DNA of 64,000 bases from Gammaproteobacteria bacterium (GCA_024277815.1 JAJRUM010000020.1:88400-152399); one strand, 5' to 3'; counted from the stretch's first letter, positions 1 to 9,663 are shown. Notes: generated from the sequence alone by a model not told the origin. Translations and numbers: made by a program.

Positions 1-833
1 CTGCCGTCGCGGGTAATGTACCTCTTAACCTGACCGAGCGGAATACGCGCATTATTTGCGAGTTGGCTGGCAGGCTGGATGTTCCGGTATTCGCGGGTTG
101 CGAGAAACCATTGCACCGGAAACTGATCACAGCCGAGAATGTGCACGGCAAAACCGGCATCGATGGTATTGATATTTACCGCCCTTCCCTGCCTTTGCAG
201 GAACAACATGGCGTTGATTTTATTATCGAAACCTTGCTGAACGCTGAAAATGGTGCGGTGACCCTCGTACCGACCGGGCCGTTGACCAATATCGGACTGG
301 CCATGGTCAGACAACCGGAGATCCTTCCAAAAATAAAGGAAATTGTACTCATGGGCGGGGCAATGCGTGAAGGTGGCAATACCACGCCATGTGCCGAATT
401 CAATATTCTGGTTGACCCCGAGGCAGCACAAATTGTCATGCACTGCGGGCGACCACTAACAATCGTACCTCTCGATGTCACTCACCAGGCACTGGTTACG
501 CGGGAGAGAATTGAGCAGTTACGGGGGCTGAATTCAAAAGTTGGCACCGCCATCGTCGGCATGATGGAGTTCTTCAACCGTTTTGACAGTGAAAAATATG
601 GCAGTGGCGGCGCACCCCTGCATGACCCCTGCACGATTGCTTACCTGCTCAAGCCAGATTTATTTGCGGGTAAGTTGTGCAATGTTGAAGTCGAAACAGA
701 ATCCCCATTAACCGTTGGCCACACCGCAGTCGACTTCTGGGGCGTTACCGCTCGACCGAAGAATGCCAATTGGTTGTACCAGATCGATGCAGACGGTTTT
801 TTCGCTTTGCTGATTGAGCGGTTAGGTGTATGA
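1..833 (+). CDS. Nucleoside hydrolase (inosine-uridine preferring family), 5' end outside window
   Basis: The open frame runs from the left edge (frame of base 3), so the N-terminus with the family's calcium-binding DxDxxxDD motif lies outside; about 276 residues are visible against a usual 310-320. Visible family motifs are VPTGPLTNI, LMGGAMREGGN followed by AEFNILVDPEAA, and LHDPCTIAY near the C-terminus, which supplies the late calcium/substrate aspartate. The family cleaves the N-glycosidic bond of ribonucleosides, giving free base and ribose. The next gene is a ribokinase overlapping by ATGA at 830-833, so the pair would release ribose and phosphorylate it. Exact base preference cannot be told from the sequence. 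Confidence 0.93.
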   Translation, partial: AVAGNVPLNLTERNTRIICELAGRLDVPVFAGCEKPLHRKLITAENVHGKTGIDGIDIYRPSLPLQEQHGVDFIIETLLNAENGAVTLVPTGPLTNIGLAMVRQPEILPKIKEIVLMGGAMREGGNTTPCAEFNILVDPEAAQIVMHCGRPLTIVPLDVTHQALVTRERIEQLRGLNSKVGTAIVGMMEFFNRFDSEKYGSGGAPLHDPCTIAYLLKPDLFAGKLCNVEVETESPLTVGHTAVDFWGVTARPKNANWLYQIDADGFFALLIERLGV

Positions 834-1672
834 ACGGAGGACCAACCATTGCCGTTATCGGTTCCATCAACCTGGATATCGTAGCCAGTGTAAAAGCATT
901 TCCCCAACCGGGCGAGACAATAACCGATGCCACTGTCAAAAGATTCCCCGGGGGCAAGGGCGCTAATCAGGCCATTGCCGCTCATCGCCTCGGCGCATCT
1001 GTCCTCATGATTGGCAGAGTGGGCAGCGACCCTGCGGCAGATGAGGCGCTCAGCACACTGCGTAAAGAGGGCGTTGACCTGAGTTACTGTGATTCACTGC
1101 AGGGCTGTGCGACCGGACAAGCATTAATCGTCGTGACTGAGGCAGGAGAGAATCAGATTGTCGTGGCGCCTGGAGCGAATGCCGCCTTCGATGCGGAACA
1201 CCTTGTGATGCCCGAATGCGATGCTGTCATCGCCCAGCTTGAAGTGCCGATGGAAACCATTCTCAAGGCAGCAACTGTCAGCAAGGGATTCTTCTGTTTG
1301 AATGCTGCACCGGCAAAACCTGTTCCACATGCAGTGCTGGAGCACGTTGACCTGCTGGTAGTCAATGAAATTGAAGCTACCGCACTCGGCAAGGAACGGG
1401 ATGGTTACGCCGGACTGCTTGCCATCACCTACGGCAGCGAAGGGGCAGTATTGAGCCGTCGACACCAGCAAATCGCCACAGCAAAGCCCCCGGCAGTAGA
1501 AGTTGTAGATACCACCGGCGCCGGTGATGCATTTACGGCCGCGCTGACCGTGGCACTGGTCAGCGGTATGAAACCGCAGGCTGCTTTGGAGCAAGCCTGC
1601 CTGGTGGGTGCATTGACAACCACCAGCATGGGCGCGCAGTCATCGCCGCTGGCCAGCGATATCAAGCCCTGA
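830..1672 (+). CDS. rbsK: Ribokinase (PfkB family sugar kinase)
   Basis: This 280-residue PfkB-family kinase has the N-terminal GSINLDIV strand, the GGKGANQA signature near residue 43 and the C-terminal signature TTGAGDAF at 228-235, with Asp233 as the expected catalytic base. It is somewhat shorter than typical ribokinase (about 305-310). The start ATG overlaps the stop of the nucleoside hydrolase by four bases, which indicates translational coupling. The coupling supports ribose released from nucleosides as substrate, giving ribose 5-phosphate in the cytoplasm. Another PfkB sugar substrate cannot be excluded by sequence alone. The gene ends six bases before the convergent RND pump gene. Confidence 0.88.
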   Translation: MNGGPTIAVIGSINLDIVASVKAFPQPGETITDATVKRFPGGKGANQAIAAHRLGASVLMIGRVGSDPAADEALSTLRKEGVDLSYCDSLQGCATGQALIVVTEAGENQIVVAPGANAAFDAEHLVMPECDAVIAQLEVPMETILKAATVSKGFFCLNAAPAKPVPHAVLEHVDLLVVNEIEATALGKERDGYAGLLAITYGSEGAVLSRRHQQIATAKPPAVEVVDTTGAGDAFTAALTVALVSGMKPQAALEQACLVGALTTTSMGAQSSPLASDIKP

Positions 1673-1678
1673 AGGAAT

Positions 1679-4600
1679 TCAGCTTAGTGGCTTCGTTTCG
1701 CGCGTGATCAACAAATACAATGCCGGAACAATAAACAGTGTAACCACTGTTGAAATCAGCATCCCGCCGATAATCACCAACCCCAATGGCGTCCACATGC
1801 TGCTGTTTTTCATCGTCAATGGCAACAGGCCACCCACTGTTGTCAGCGTGGTCAGAACGATTGGGGTCAAGCGTGTTTGTGCGGCATTGGCAATGGCATC
1901 GCGGATCCCCTCCCCTTTCCGAACCAGTTGATTGGCAGTATCGACCAGGATAATGGAGTTGTTAACCACGATACCCATCAAGCTGGTCAAACCCACGAAA
2001 GCCATGACAGAAAAGGAATAGTCAAAAGCCAACAGTGCCAGTATGGCCCCAGAGAACGCAAAAGGTATGGAGGTAAACACAATTGCAGGTTGGGCAAATG
2101 ACCGGAACTGTAAAACCAGCACTGCAAAAATACCCAGTAGTGAAATCAACAATGCCTTGAGCAGGCCCGCGAATGAATCATTTCTTGATTCCTGCTCGCC
2201 AGCGACTGTGTACCTGATGCCAGGCGGGAACTGCATTTTCTCCAGTTTTTCGACCACCCTGGCAGTGACTTCCGCAGTCAGGTAACCGCTGCGGGTATCC
2301 GCCGTCACCAAGGCATTTCTCTCCAGGTAAAAATGTTGCAGCTGAGACGGCACGGTCTGCAACTCCATGCTTATTAATTGCTTCAGGGGCACGAAAGAAC
2401 CATCATCAGCCATCACCAGCAGCTTGTTCAGGTTGTCAATTTGCGGCGTTGCGGCACTGTCCAGCCGTATCATGATGTCGTAATCATCGCCATTCTGGTC
2501 ACGATAACGGCCGACACGGCTGCCCATCAAACTGGTACGAATGGTATTATCAATACTGCTGACAGATACGTTCAGCAAGGCCGCTTTTTCCCGCCTGACG
2601 TTGATTTCCAAGTCCAGCTTTGGCCGACCCATTGGGTTGTCTACATTGACGGTGCCGGGCGTTGCCATGATCAGCGCCTCGATATCAGCAGCAGTTTGCT
2701 GCAGCAAGCCGAGGTCATCGCCCAGCACCCGGATTGCAATAGGCGCATCAACCGGCGGGCCCTGCTGAAACTCTTTGACCTTGACCTTGGCACCGGGCAC
2801 CTGTGCAAAATCACTGCGCAAATCCTTTACCAACTGATGTAGTTCCGGACGCTCCAACTCATTAAGAATAACAAACAGCTGTGCCTTGTTGGCCGATTCA
2901 CCACCAGGGAATTCATTGTAGTAAATACTGGGGTTTTCCCGGCCGATGTTGGCCGCCACCGATTTGACCTGCGTATAAGAACGCACCTGCGTATCAATAC
3001 GCCTGGCCAACGCCTGTGTCGCATAAAAACTGCTGCTTTCCGGTAATTCAATATTCAACAGTAACTGGGGTTTCTCTGCCTTTGGGAACAGACTGACCCC
3101 AACTTTTGCGAACAGCGCCAGACTACCCGCAAACAGGACCAGGGATATTGAAATCACCCACAGCGGATGTTTTAGTGCCGCTGCCAGCGCAGCTTTATAG
3201 TGCTGGCAGGATAGGTGCTCAAGTTGCCGCTGCACAAAATTCCGGCCACTGCCTGGCTCCCCTGCTTTCCGTTGCCTGAACATACGACTGGCCATCAGTG
3301 GTGCCAGTGTCACCGCAATGAAGAACGAAGCGGTCAATACCAATACGACGGTGACCGGCATTGAACGCATAAAACTGCCTACATTGCTCGGCATCATCAG
3401 CATTGGGATAAACGCAAGAATGGTCGTCGCGGTACCACTGGCGATGGCCCATGCCACCTGCCCGGTTCCACTCGCCGCCGCCTCGAGTGGAGGGAGTCCC
3501 AGCCTCAGCTTCTGGCCAATAGATTCAGTGACCACAATGGCATTGTCCACCAACAGGCCCAGCGCAATCACCAGGCCGACAATCGACATTTGCTGTAAGC
3601 CAAAACTGAAGAAATCAAGCCCGGCTATGCCGATTAACATAGAGACAGGAATCGCCAGGAGAACGATGCTCGCAGCCCTGATTCCCAGCGAGAATAGTAT
3701 GATAAGACCCACCAATACAAGACCTTGCATAAGGTTTACAAAAAACCCATTGACTTGTTTCTTGACGCTCACTGACTGGTCAAAAACAATACTGGTCGCC
3801 ATTGTGGCTGGCAGGTCGGCATTGAATTGCCTGAGTTCACTCTTCAGGCCATCCATGACATTGAAAATGTTGGTATATGCTCGCTGCTCGACCGCGACAA
3901 ACACGGCCCGCTCACCATTGTACAGACCAAGATAGGCGGGTTCGGCATCGACCAGGCTGACTTCAGCGATGTCTTCAACATGAACCACGCTTCCATTTGG
4001 CAACTTCAGGACAGTACGGCGAATCTCTTCCAGTGATTTATAATCACCACTGGTCTTAACTGAGAACCGCTTGGCTCCGGCATCAACAAACCCGCCCGGC
4101 ACATTGGCTGCTGCGCCCACCAGACTGCCTTCCAACACTTCCAGGCTCAGTCCCAGTTCCCGCATGGCTGCAGTGTCAGCTGTCACCTGGACCTGCTGAT
4201 TGGGAAAGGCCATTGTACTGGCACGCTTAACGCCAGGAACGCGTGTAAATATCTTTTCCAGGCGCTCTGCCTGGTAGCGCATTTCGCGATAACTGGCCAA
4301 CTCGGACAACAACGCTACCTGTAATACATTGACATCTGTAGGCGAGGCCTGCTTGATATCAATGCTGTAGATCTGCTCTGGTAAATCAGCCCGGATCTTG
4401 GAGATAGCCTGGATGACATCATCATATTTTTCATTCGGATCCACACCAAAGTCGAACTCGACTTCAATGATGGTCACGCCATCTATGATGCGGGTCTTTA
4501 CATCCTTGATATCCTCCAACTCATTGATTTCTTCCTCGATCGGATCAGTGACGAGTTTTTCCATATCCAGGGGACTGGTGCCAGGGTACGCCACGGTCAC

Positions 4601-4738
4601 GATGACCATCGGAAAATCAAACTGGGGATCTTCAGAACGTGGCATGGTCTGAAAGGACAACACACCGAGCAAAGTCAGCAACGCAACAACTATCAGCGTG
4701 AACTGATGATTGCGAATAGCATTAACCGGTAGTTGCAT
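1679..4738 (-). CDS. RND efflux transporter permease (AcrB/HAE1-like)
   Basis: This 1019-residue inner-membrane protein has the RND architecture: one N-terminal transmembrane helix, a large periplasmic loop, a central bundle (GLLVDNAIVVTES in the predicted proton-relay helix), a second periplasmic loop and a C-terminal bundle. The relay helix has Asp-Asn where AcrB has Asp-Asp, which is common in distant HAE1-type pumps. It would use the proton gradient to export compounds from periplasm or inner leaflet. It lies 8 bases downstream of its adaptor gene and is surely cotranscribed with it. No outer-membrane TolC-like channel is encoded nearby, so the pump must borrow one. Substrate unknown. Confidence 0.93.
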   Translation of the reverse strand: MQLPVNAIRNHQFTLIVVALLTLLGVLSFQTMPRSEDPQFDFPMVIVTVAYPGTSPLDMEKLVTDPIEEEINELEDIKDVKTRIIDGVTIIEVEFDFGVDPNEKYDDVIQAISKIRADLPEQIYSIDIKQASPTDVNVLQVALLSELASYREMRYQAERLEKIFTRVPGVKRASTMAFPNQQVQVTADTAAMRELGLSLEVLEGSLVGAAANVPGGFVDAGAKRFSVKTSGDYKSLEEIRRTVLKLPNGSVVHVEDIAEVSLVDAEPAYLGLYNGERAVFVAVEQRAYTNIFNVMDGLKSELRQFNADLPATMATSIVFDQSVSVKKQVNGFFVNLMQGLVLVGLIILFSLGIRAASIVLLAIPVSMLIGIAGLDFFSFGLQQMSIVGLVIALGLLVDNAIVVTESIGQKLRLGLPPLEAAASGTGQVAWAIASGTATTILAFIPMLMMPSNVGSFMRSMPVTVVLVLTASFFIAVTLAPLMASRMFRQRKAGEPGSGRNFVQRQLEHLSCQHYKAALAAALKHPLWVISISLVLFAGSLALFAKVGVSLFPKAEKPQLLLNIELPESSSFYATQALARRIDTQVRSYTQVKSVAANIGRENPSIYYNEFPGGESANKAQLFVILNELERPELHQLVKDLRSDFAQVPGAKVKVKEFQQGPPVDAPIAIRVLGDDLGLLQQTAADIEALIMATPGTVNVDNPMGRPKLDLEINVRREKAALLNVSVSSIDNTIRTSLMGSRVGRYRDQNGDDYDIMIRLDSAATPQIDNLNKLLVMADDGSFVPLKQLISMELQTVPSQLQHFYLERNALVTADTRSGYLTAEVTARVVEKLEKMQFPPGIRYTVAGEQESRNDSFAGLLKALLISLLGIFAVLVLQFRSFAQPAIVFTSIPFAFSGAILALLAFDYSFSVMAFVGLTSLMGIVVNNSIILVDTANQLVRKGEGIRDAIANAAQTRLTPIVLTTLTTVGGLLPLTMKNSSMWTPLGLVIIGGMLISTVVTLFIVPALYLLITRETKPLS

Positions 4739-4746
4739 ACGCTGGT

Positions 4747-5802
4747 CTAGCGACTGTCAACGACTGTGACCAGGCTACCGTCACTAAGATAGGGTGCCCC
4801 AAGCCGGATAACCTGATCATCAGGCTTAAGGCTGCCGCGTACAGCAATTTCATCTTGCAAAATTTCAACGATCTCAACATCGACTGCATGGACAATACTT
4901 TTTTCTGCATCAAGTACAAAAACAACCGCGGACCCACCCATTGCCTTGAATACTGACTCAACCGGAATGTAATACTGCAAGTCACCGGACAGTGGTGAGA
5001 TTTCCACCCTCGCAATCAAACCCGAACGTAGCGTATAGCCTTGATCGTCGACCATGATTTCGACTTCAAAGGTGCCTGCTGCTGAGTCTGTGCTCATCGC
5101 AATTTCAGATATTGCGCCACTAAACTCCCGCCCCGGATAGGCATCCAGAGAAATGGCCACCGGGTCACCCATACCCACTTTGACGATATCCTGATCAATC
5201 AGGCCAACCCTGACCACGGTGCCCTGCTTGTTTGATGCAAGTAAAAAGACCGGTTGGCCAGGCTTGATCAACTCACTGGACTCGACGTAACGTCGCAGTA
5301 TGCGCCCGGCATCAGGCGCGCGGATGACTGAAAGTTTCTTATTAAAGTTCGCGATTTGTAATTCCGCTGCGGCAACATCATTGGCTGCCTGCGCGTTCTG
5401 CTTCACCTGTAAAGACACCAGCGCTTCAGCATATAGCTGGCTGAATCTCGCGAGGTCCGCTGCAGATTTGCGGAAGTTGGAAGCAGCGCGTTGCTGCTGC
5501 GCATCTATCTCTTCCTGGTCAAGCGTTGCCAGCACCTGCCCGGCCACCACGGCATCACCTTCTTCTGCCTCAATACGTTCAATCAGACCACCGGTTTTAA
5601 ATGACAGGCGCATCTCATTTTTATGACTGATCCGGCCACTGGTTGTAATCGGCTGGCTGCGTTGTTCATACTTTACCGGCGCCACGGTCACCGCTACCGC
5701 TTCCGTTGAGTCGGCCCAAAGAGAACCTGGCAGCACTAACATCAGTGACAATACCGATAGTACAGAGGATTTTGAAAGCACTTGATTGAGATTGTAGTTC
5801 AT
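4747..5802 (-). CDS. RND efflux periplasmic adaptor (membrane fusion protein)
   Basis: The 351-residue protein starts with a Sec-type signal peptide (hydrophobic core near residues 14-30, ending around SLWA). It then shows the MFP layout: a first lipoyl half (GGLIERIEAEEGDAV), a short alpha-helical hairpin rich in Ala and Gln, a second lipoyl half (IRAPDAGRI), then beta-barrel and membrane-proximal domains. It would link the inner-membrane pump at 1679-4738 to an outer-membrane channel. The promoter lies in the intergenic region shared with the divergent TetR gene and overlaps a perfect 11-base inverted repeat, so repression by that regulator is likely. Confidence 0.92.
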   Translation of the reverse strand: MNYNLNQVLSKSSVLSVLSLMLVLPGSLWADSTEAVAVTVAPVKYEQRSQPITTSGRISHKNEMRLSFKTGGLIERIEAEEGDAVVAGQVLATLDQEEIDAQQQRAASNFRKSAADLARFSQLYAEALVSLQVKQNAQAANDVAAAELQIANFNKKLSVIRAPDAGRILRRYVESSELIKPGQPVFLLASNKQGTVVRVGLIDQDIVKVGMGDPVAISLDAYPGREFSGAISEIAMSTDSAAGTFEVEIMVDDQGYTLRSGLIARVEISPLSGDLQYYIPVESVFKAMGGSAVVFVLDAEKSIVHAVDVEIVEILQDEIAVRGSLKPDDQVIRLGAPYLSDGSLVTVVDSR

Positions 5803-5837
5803 TACTGTTTAGATTCGCCCCGAGCCAATGTTTACAC

Positions 5838-5864
5838 TGTATACATCTATGTTGCCACTGTCAA
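5838..5864 (-). promoter_or_regulatory. Candidate sigma70 promoter of the RND adaptor-pump operon
   Basis: On the minus strand a consensus -35 TTGACA (5864-5859) is followed after 15 bases by TATACA (5843-5838), or after 17 bases by TACAGT. The -35 hexamer sits inside the right half of the inverted repeat at 5844-5872, so a bound repressor would block polymerase. The 15-base spacing is short, and which -10 is used is uncertain. Confidence 0.5.
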
Positions 5865-5872
5865 CATAGATG
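5844..5872. promoter_or_regulatory. Palindromic operator, likely TetR-type repressor binding site
   Basis: Perfect inverted repeat CATCTATGTTG, 7-base spacer, CAACATAGATG, centred at 5858 between the divergent adaptor and TetR genes. It overlaps the -35 element of the pump promoter and ends only four bases before the annotated TetR start. This geometry is typical for a local TetR repressor that controls both itself and the pump. Confidence 0.75.
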
Positions 5873-5876
5873 ATGT

Positions 5877-6527
5877 ATGATTCGCCCTATGAACAAGCAG
5901 GCTGCGTCAGAAAAACCCTATCACCATGGTGATTTACACGAGAAAATACTGTGTTCAGCATGTGAACTGCTCGAAGAAAACACGGTGTCCTCCCTCAGCC
6001 TGAGAGCGGTAGCAAAAAAAGTCGGGGTCAGCCACACAGCACCCTATCGCCATTTTAAGGACAAGGAGAGCCTGCTGGCAGGTATTGCTGCTGTCGGCTT
6101 TGACCGCCTGTCTGCACAGCTGGCCGATGCTGTGGCTGCTTTTCCTGATGACCCGGCTACTCAGCTACAGGAAGCTGGTCACCGTTATGTGCAATTGGCG
6201 CTTGAATGTCCGCAATGCACGCAACTGATGTTTGGTGGCATCCTGCCCTGTGATGACACCTACCCTGCGCTCAGGGCCTCAGGCGATGCGGCCTTTGACG
6301 GTTTGAAACAGATCATCGAGGACGGCCAGGCCAGCGGTGCATTCAAAACAGGCGATATCGAACTGTTGGCATTGACCGCATGGTCAGCCATTCACGGGCT
6401 TAGCCTTTTACTGGTAAGCGGCAATCTGCCGGAAATACTTTCATCGATGATCGATAACCGCGCACTTACAAGCGCAGTGACAACCACCATGCTGGAAGGC
6501 CTGAAGGCCCACCACTCAGATATTTAA
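5877..6527 (+). CDS. TetR/AcrR family transcriptional regulator
   Basis: The 216-residue protein has an N-terminal helix-turn-helix of TetR type (SLRAVAKKVGVSHTAPYRHF, about residues 42-61), preceded by the YHHGDL stretch typical of TetR proteins with a WHG C-terminal domain. The C-terminal two-thirds is the ligand and dimerisation domain. It is divergent from the RND operon across a 29-base palindrome and is followed after ten bases by an SDR gene. It is therefore the probable repressor of pump, itself and SDR. Start: ATG at 5877 almost touches the palindrome; ATG at 5889 is an alternative. Neither has a good Shine-Dalgarno sequence. Confidence 0.88.
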   Translation: MIRPMNKQAASEKPYHHGDLHEKILCSACELLEENTVSSLSLRAVAKKVGVSHTAPYRHFKDKESLLAGIAAVGFDRLSAQLADAVAAFPDDPATQLQEAGHRYVQLALECPQCTQLMFGGILPCDDTYPALRASGDAAFDGLKQIIEDGQASGAFKTGDIELLALTAWSAIHGLSLLLVSGNLPEILSSMIDNRALTSAVTTTMLEGLKAHHSDI

Positions 6528-6537
6528 GGAATTATTA

Positions 6538-7344
6538 GTGACACACCCAAGTTGGAAAAATACCATCGCAATCTCCGGTGCAGGCAGCGGTTTTGGCGCA
6601 TCTTTGGCACATAAGTATGCTGCGGACGGCTGGAAGGTAGCTGTCACCGATATCGATGAAAGCCGGGCACAGCAGGTTCTTTTCGAAATCAATCAACTCG
6701 GCGGTGATGGTTTTTACCTGCAGCTGGATACCACCCGCTCTGAACATTGGCAAGCCCTCGAGGAACGGGTTCTGGAGCAATGGGGTGGCCTGCATGTACT
6801 GGTCAATAATGCCGGAGTTGCGGCGGCAGGCAATATCGAAGACACCAGTATGGAAGACTGGCAATGGATACTGGACATTGATCTTATGGGTGTCGTACGC
6901 GGGTGTCACCAGTTCGCCCGCATGTTCAAACGACAAAACGGCGGGCACATAGTCAACGTCTCCTCTTTTGCCGGCCTGGCGGGCCTGCCTTTCATTACTG
7001 CCTATGGTGTTGCCAAGGCTGGCGTGGTGGCATTATCCGAAGCCCTCAGAGCAGAAATGCAACCACATGGGGTCGGCGTTACTGTTGTTTGCCCGGCATT
7101 TGTCCGCACCCGTCTGCTGGATACATTTCGTGCAACCAAACCCGATACCATGGCAACAGTTACACGCTGGATGGATACATCCGGAGTTTCTTCTGATGAT
7201 GTCGCTGCAGATATTCAAACGGCGGTCAGGAATCAGACATTCCTGTTACTGACACACGCTTCCACCCGCAAGGCCTGGAAGTTAAAACGCTGGTTTCCGG
7301 AAAAATACTTCAAACAGGTGGTGAAACGCTCCAGCGGAGCGTAG
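6538..7344 (+). CDS. Short-chain dehydrogenase/reductase (SDR)
   Basis: The 268-residue classical SDR has the nucleotide-binding motif SGAGSGFG at the N-terminus, NNAG after strand 4, a catalytic Ser in VNVSSFAG and the YGVAK Tyr-Lys pair. It would be a cytoplasmic NAD(P)-dependent oxidoreductase acting on an alcohol/ketone whose identity is unknown. The GTG start at 6538 is supported by AAGGA at 6526-6530 with a 7-base gap. It sits ten bases after the TetR gene, so the two are probably cotranscribed; the regulator may sense a compound that this enzyme modifies. The gene converges on the M48 protease gene. Confidence 0.88.
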   Translation: MTHPSWKNTIAISGAGSGFGASLAHKYAADGWKVAVTDIDESRAQQVLFEINQLGGDGFYLQLDTTRSEHWQALEERVLEQWGGLHVLVNNAGVAAAGNIEDTSMEDWQWILDIDLMGVVRGCHQFARMFKRQNGGHIVNVSSFAGLAGLPFITAYGVAKAGVVALSEALRAEMQPHGVGVTVVCPAFVRTRLLDTFRATKPDTMATVTRWMDTSGVSSDDVAADIQTAVRNQTFLLLTHASTRKAWKLKRWFPEKYFKQVVKRSSGA

Positions 7345-7355
7345 ACGACATATCT

Positions 7356-8168
7356 TCATCGTATAGGATAGACCGGATGCGCCGCGCCGGGGTTATAAAG
7401 CGACAGCATTTTCGCTTCCAGCTTTGCCAACCGTTGCTGGCGGTTATCAGGACTCGGATGAGTGCTCAGAAACTGTGGCGTCCCGGATTTTGATTCTGCG
7501 CCCATTTTATGCCACAGGCTGACGGCAGCCCGGGGATCATATCCCGACCTTGCAGCCAGCTCGATACCAATAATATCCGCCTCTTTCTCAGCCGCTCGAC
7601 TGTTTGGAAGCGTTACTGCCAGCATCGCTGTCAGCGCTGCCCCGGTCAGGGCAACACCCGTATTGTCAGAGGCAATCCCAACCGCAGCTACGCCGATGGC
7701 GCTGGCCATCTGTATCGACATCTTTTCTGCTGTGTGTTTAGCCAGTGCATGTGATATCTCATGAGCCATCACTTGCGCCAACTCATCATCAGTCGGCTGA
7801 ATTTTCTCCAGCAAGCCAGTGTAAATTGCCATTCGCCCGCCTGCCATGCACCATGCGTTCACCATTTTGGGGTCATCTATTACGACCACACTCCACTCCC
7901 AGCGCGAAGTATCCGGCCGCATCTTTATCGCCTCGGTAATCAGACGCCCGGTTATCTCCAAAACCCGCGCATTTACGGCTGAACTGCCCTCAATCTTGCC
8001 AGCCTGATCCAATCCCTGGACGGTCGACAGGTAGGCCTCTTTCGACGAGACAATCGCCGACTCTTCAGAAACCAGCATAAGCTGCTTACGGCCTGTAGGA
8101 CTGGTCGCACATGCTGCCAGCAATGAAGAGAGTACTACCAGGATAAGAAAACGCCGTGCGCTAATCAT
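7356..8168 (-). CDS. M48 family zinc metalloprotease, lipoprotein
   Basis: The 270-residue protein has a lipoprotein signal with lipobox LAAC (Cys20), then the M48 zinc motif HEISH (His136-His140) and a downstream glutamate in EKEADIIG (around 196) as third ligand. This layout matches the LoiP/YcaL group of small outer-membrane-anchored M48 proteases. These are placed in the periplasm and linked to envelope protein quality control; the exact substrate here is unknown. The upstream GAGG with an 8-base gap supports the start. The gene is monocistronic and divergent from trhP. Confidence 0.88.
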   Translation of the reverse strand: MISARRFLILVVLSSLLAACATSPTGRKQLMLVSEESAIVSSKEAYLSTVQGLDQAGKIEGSSAVNARVLEITGRLITEAIKMRPDTSRWEWSVVVIDDPKMVNAWCMAGGRMAIYTGLLEKIQPTDDELAQVMAHEISHALAKHTAEKMSIQMASAIGVAAVGIASDNTGVALTGAALTAMLAVTLPNSRAAEKEADIIGIELAARSGYDPRAAVSLWHKMGAESKSGTPQFLSTHPSPDNRQQRLAKLEAKMLSLYNPGAAHPVYPIR

Positions 8169-8288
8169 ATATCTGCCTCAAAGTAAATCTCAGTTATCAA
8201 TTGTAACCGAATGCAAATATAAGCACACAATAGAAAATTCCGAACCCGATATGCGCCGATACTGTAAAATCCCCGCTCCAGTAACCAC

Positions 8289-9635
8289 ATGCATAATGCG
8301 ATGAAAAGACCTGAACTCCTGTCTCCTGCCGGTTCCCTGAATCACATGCGCTTTGCGTACGCCTATGGTGCGGACGCGGTGTATGCAGGCCAGCCACGCT
8401 ACAGCCTGCGGGTACGCAACAATGAATTCAGCAAACAGGAAACCCTCGGCAAAGGCATTGAGGAAGCCCATGGTATGGGCAAGCTGTTTTTTCTCGCCAG
8501 TAACATCGCCCCACACAACAGCAAACTGAAAACTTACATCAATGATCTGGAACCCATCATTGAAATGGGTCCGGATGCACTGATCATGTCCGATCCGGGT
8601 CTGATAATGATGGTGCGGGAACGCTGGCCGGACCAGACCATTCATCTGTCAGTGCAGTCCAATGTCGTAAATTACGCAGCGGTTAAATTCTGGCAGGGTA
8701 TGGGGCTGAAACGGATCATTATTTCGCGCGAACTTTCGCTTAAGGAAGTTGCTGAAATTCGTGAACAATGCCCGGATATGGAGCTGGAAACATTCGTACA
8801 TGGTGCCTTGTGCATTGCCTACTCCGGCCGCTGCCTTTTGTCCGGCTACATGTCACACCGCGATTCCAACCAGGGCGCATGTACCAACACCTGCCGCTGG
8901 AAATATGATGTACATGAGGCACGTGAGACTGACACTGGCGACACCGTTCCACTGGCGCTTCCTCAAGTTGACACCGAAGGCCAGCCAACCACTGAATCAC
9001 CCATTGTTCTGCTGGAAGAAGAAAACCGACCGGGTGAGCTGATGCCTGCATTTGAAGACGAACACGGCACGTACATCATGAATTCAAAGGATCTGCGTGC
9101 GGTCCAGCACGTTGAAAAACTGACACGCATGGGAATAGACTCTTTCAAAATTGAAGGCCGCACTAAATCTGTCTACTACGTAGCCCGGACTACCCAGGTC
9201 TACCGGCAAGCCATTGACGACGCCATCGCAGGCCGGTCTTTCGACATGGGCCTGATGGATGAGCTGGAAGGCATGGCCAACCGTGGCTTTACCGAGGGTT
9301 TCTATCGCCGCCATCCGCCTGCTGACTACCAGAATTATGAACGAGGCGTTGCCACCAGCGACAAACAGCAGTTTGTCGGTGCGATTCTTGACTGCAGTAA
9401 TGAGTGGCTGACGGTCGATGTTAAAAACAGATTCGAGACCGGGGACCAGATGCAACTGCTGACGACCAAAGGCAACCTGACCTTCACCCTGCCAGCCATC
9501 ATTGGCCGCAATGGCGAACCCACGGATGCAGCACCAGGCTCAGGACATGTGGTGAAAATCCCCCTGCCCGGCGACATGGAGGCAGATAACATTGATCCGT
9601 ATTCGTTGCTGATTCGCTATTTACCCACAACATAA
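8289..9635 (+). CDS. trhP: tRNA 5-hydroxyuridine synthesis protein TrhP (YegQ), U32 family
   Basis: This 448-residue U32-family protein opens with RPELLSPAGS and carries the family signature FVHGALCIAYSGRCLLSGY. The cysteine-rich stretch GACTNTCRWKY follows. In E. coli, TrhP (YegQ) works with prephenate to hydroxylate U34 of several tRNAs and needs an iron-sulfur cluster; these cysteines are the likely ligands. Length and order match YegQ (about 453) far better than UbiU or UbiV, both of which are present elsewhere in this window. The ATG at 8301 is an alternative start that loses four residues. Confidence 0.9.
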   Translation: MHNAMKRPELLSPAGSLNHMRFAYAYGADAVYAGQPRYSLRVRNNEFSKQETLGKGIEEAHGMGKLFFLASNIAPHNSKLKTYINDLEPIIEMGPDALIMSDPGLIMMVRERWPDQTIHLSVQSNVVNYAAVKFWQGMGLKRIIISRELSLKEVAEIREQCPDMELETFVHGALCIAYSGRCLLSGYMSHRDSNQGACTNTCRWKYDVHEARETDTGDTVPLALPQVDTEGQPTTESPIVLLEEENRPGELMPAFEDEHGTYIMNSKDLRAVQHVEKLTRMGIDSFKIEGRTKSVYYVARTTQVYRQAIDDAIAGRSFDMGLMDELEGMANRGFTEGFYRRHPPADYQNYERGVATSDKQQFVGAILDCSNEWLTVDVKNRFETGDQMQLLTTKGNLTFTLPAIIGRNGEPTDAAPGSGHVVKIPLPGDMEADNIDPYSLLIRYLPTT

Positions 9636-9663
9636 AAAAGGGGCCGGATACATACCGGCCCCC
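9634..9663 (-). terminator. Intrinsic terminator of the 9693-10766 gene
   Basis: Perfect 8-base stem GGGGCCGG / CCGGCCCC (9640-9647 with 9655-9662) with a 7-base loop. On the minus strand the stem is followed by six U (complement of 9634-9639). It lies just after the minus-strand gene and also just after trhP, so it may partly serve both directions. Confidence 0.8.
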
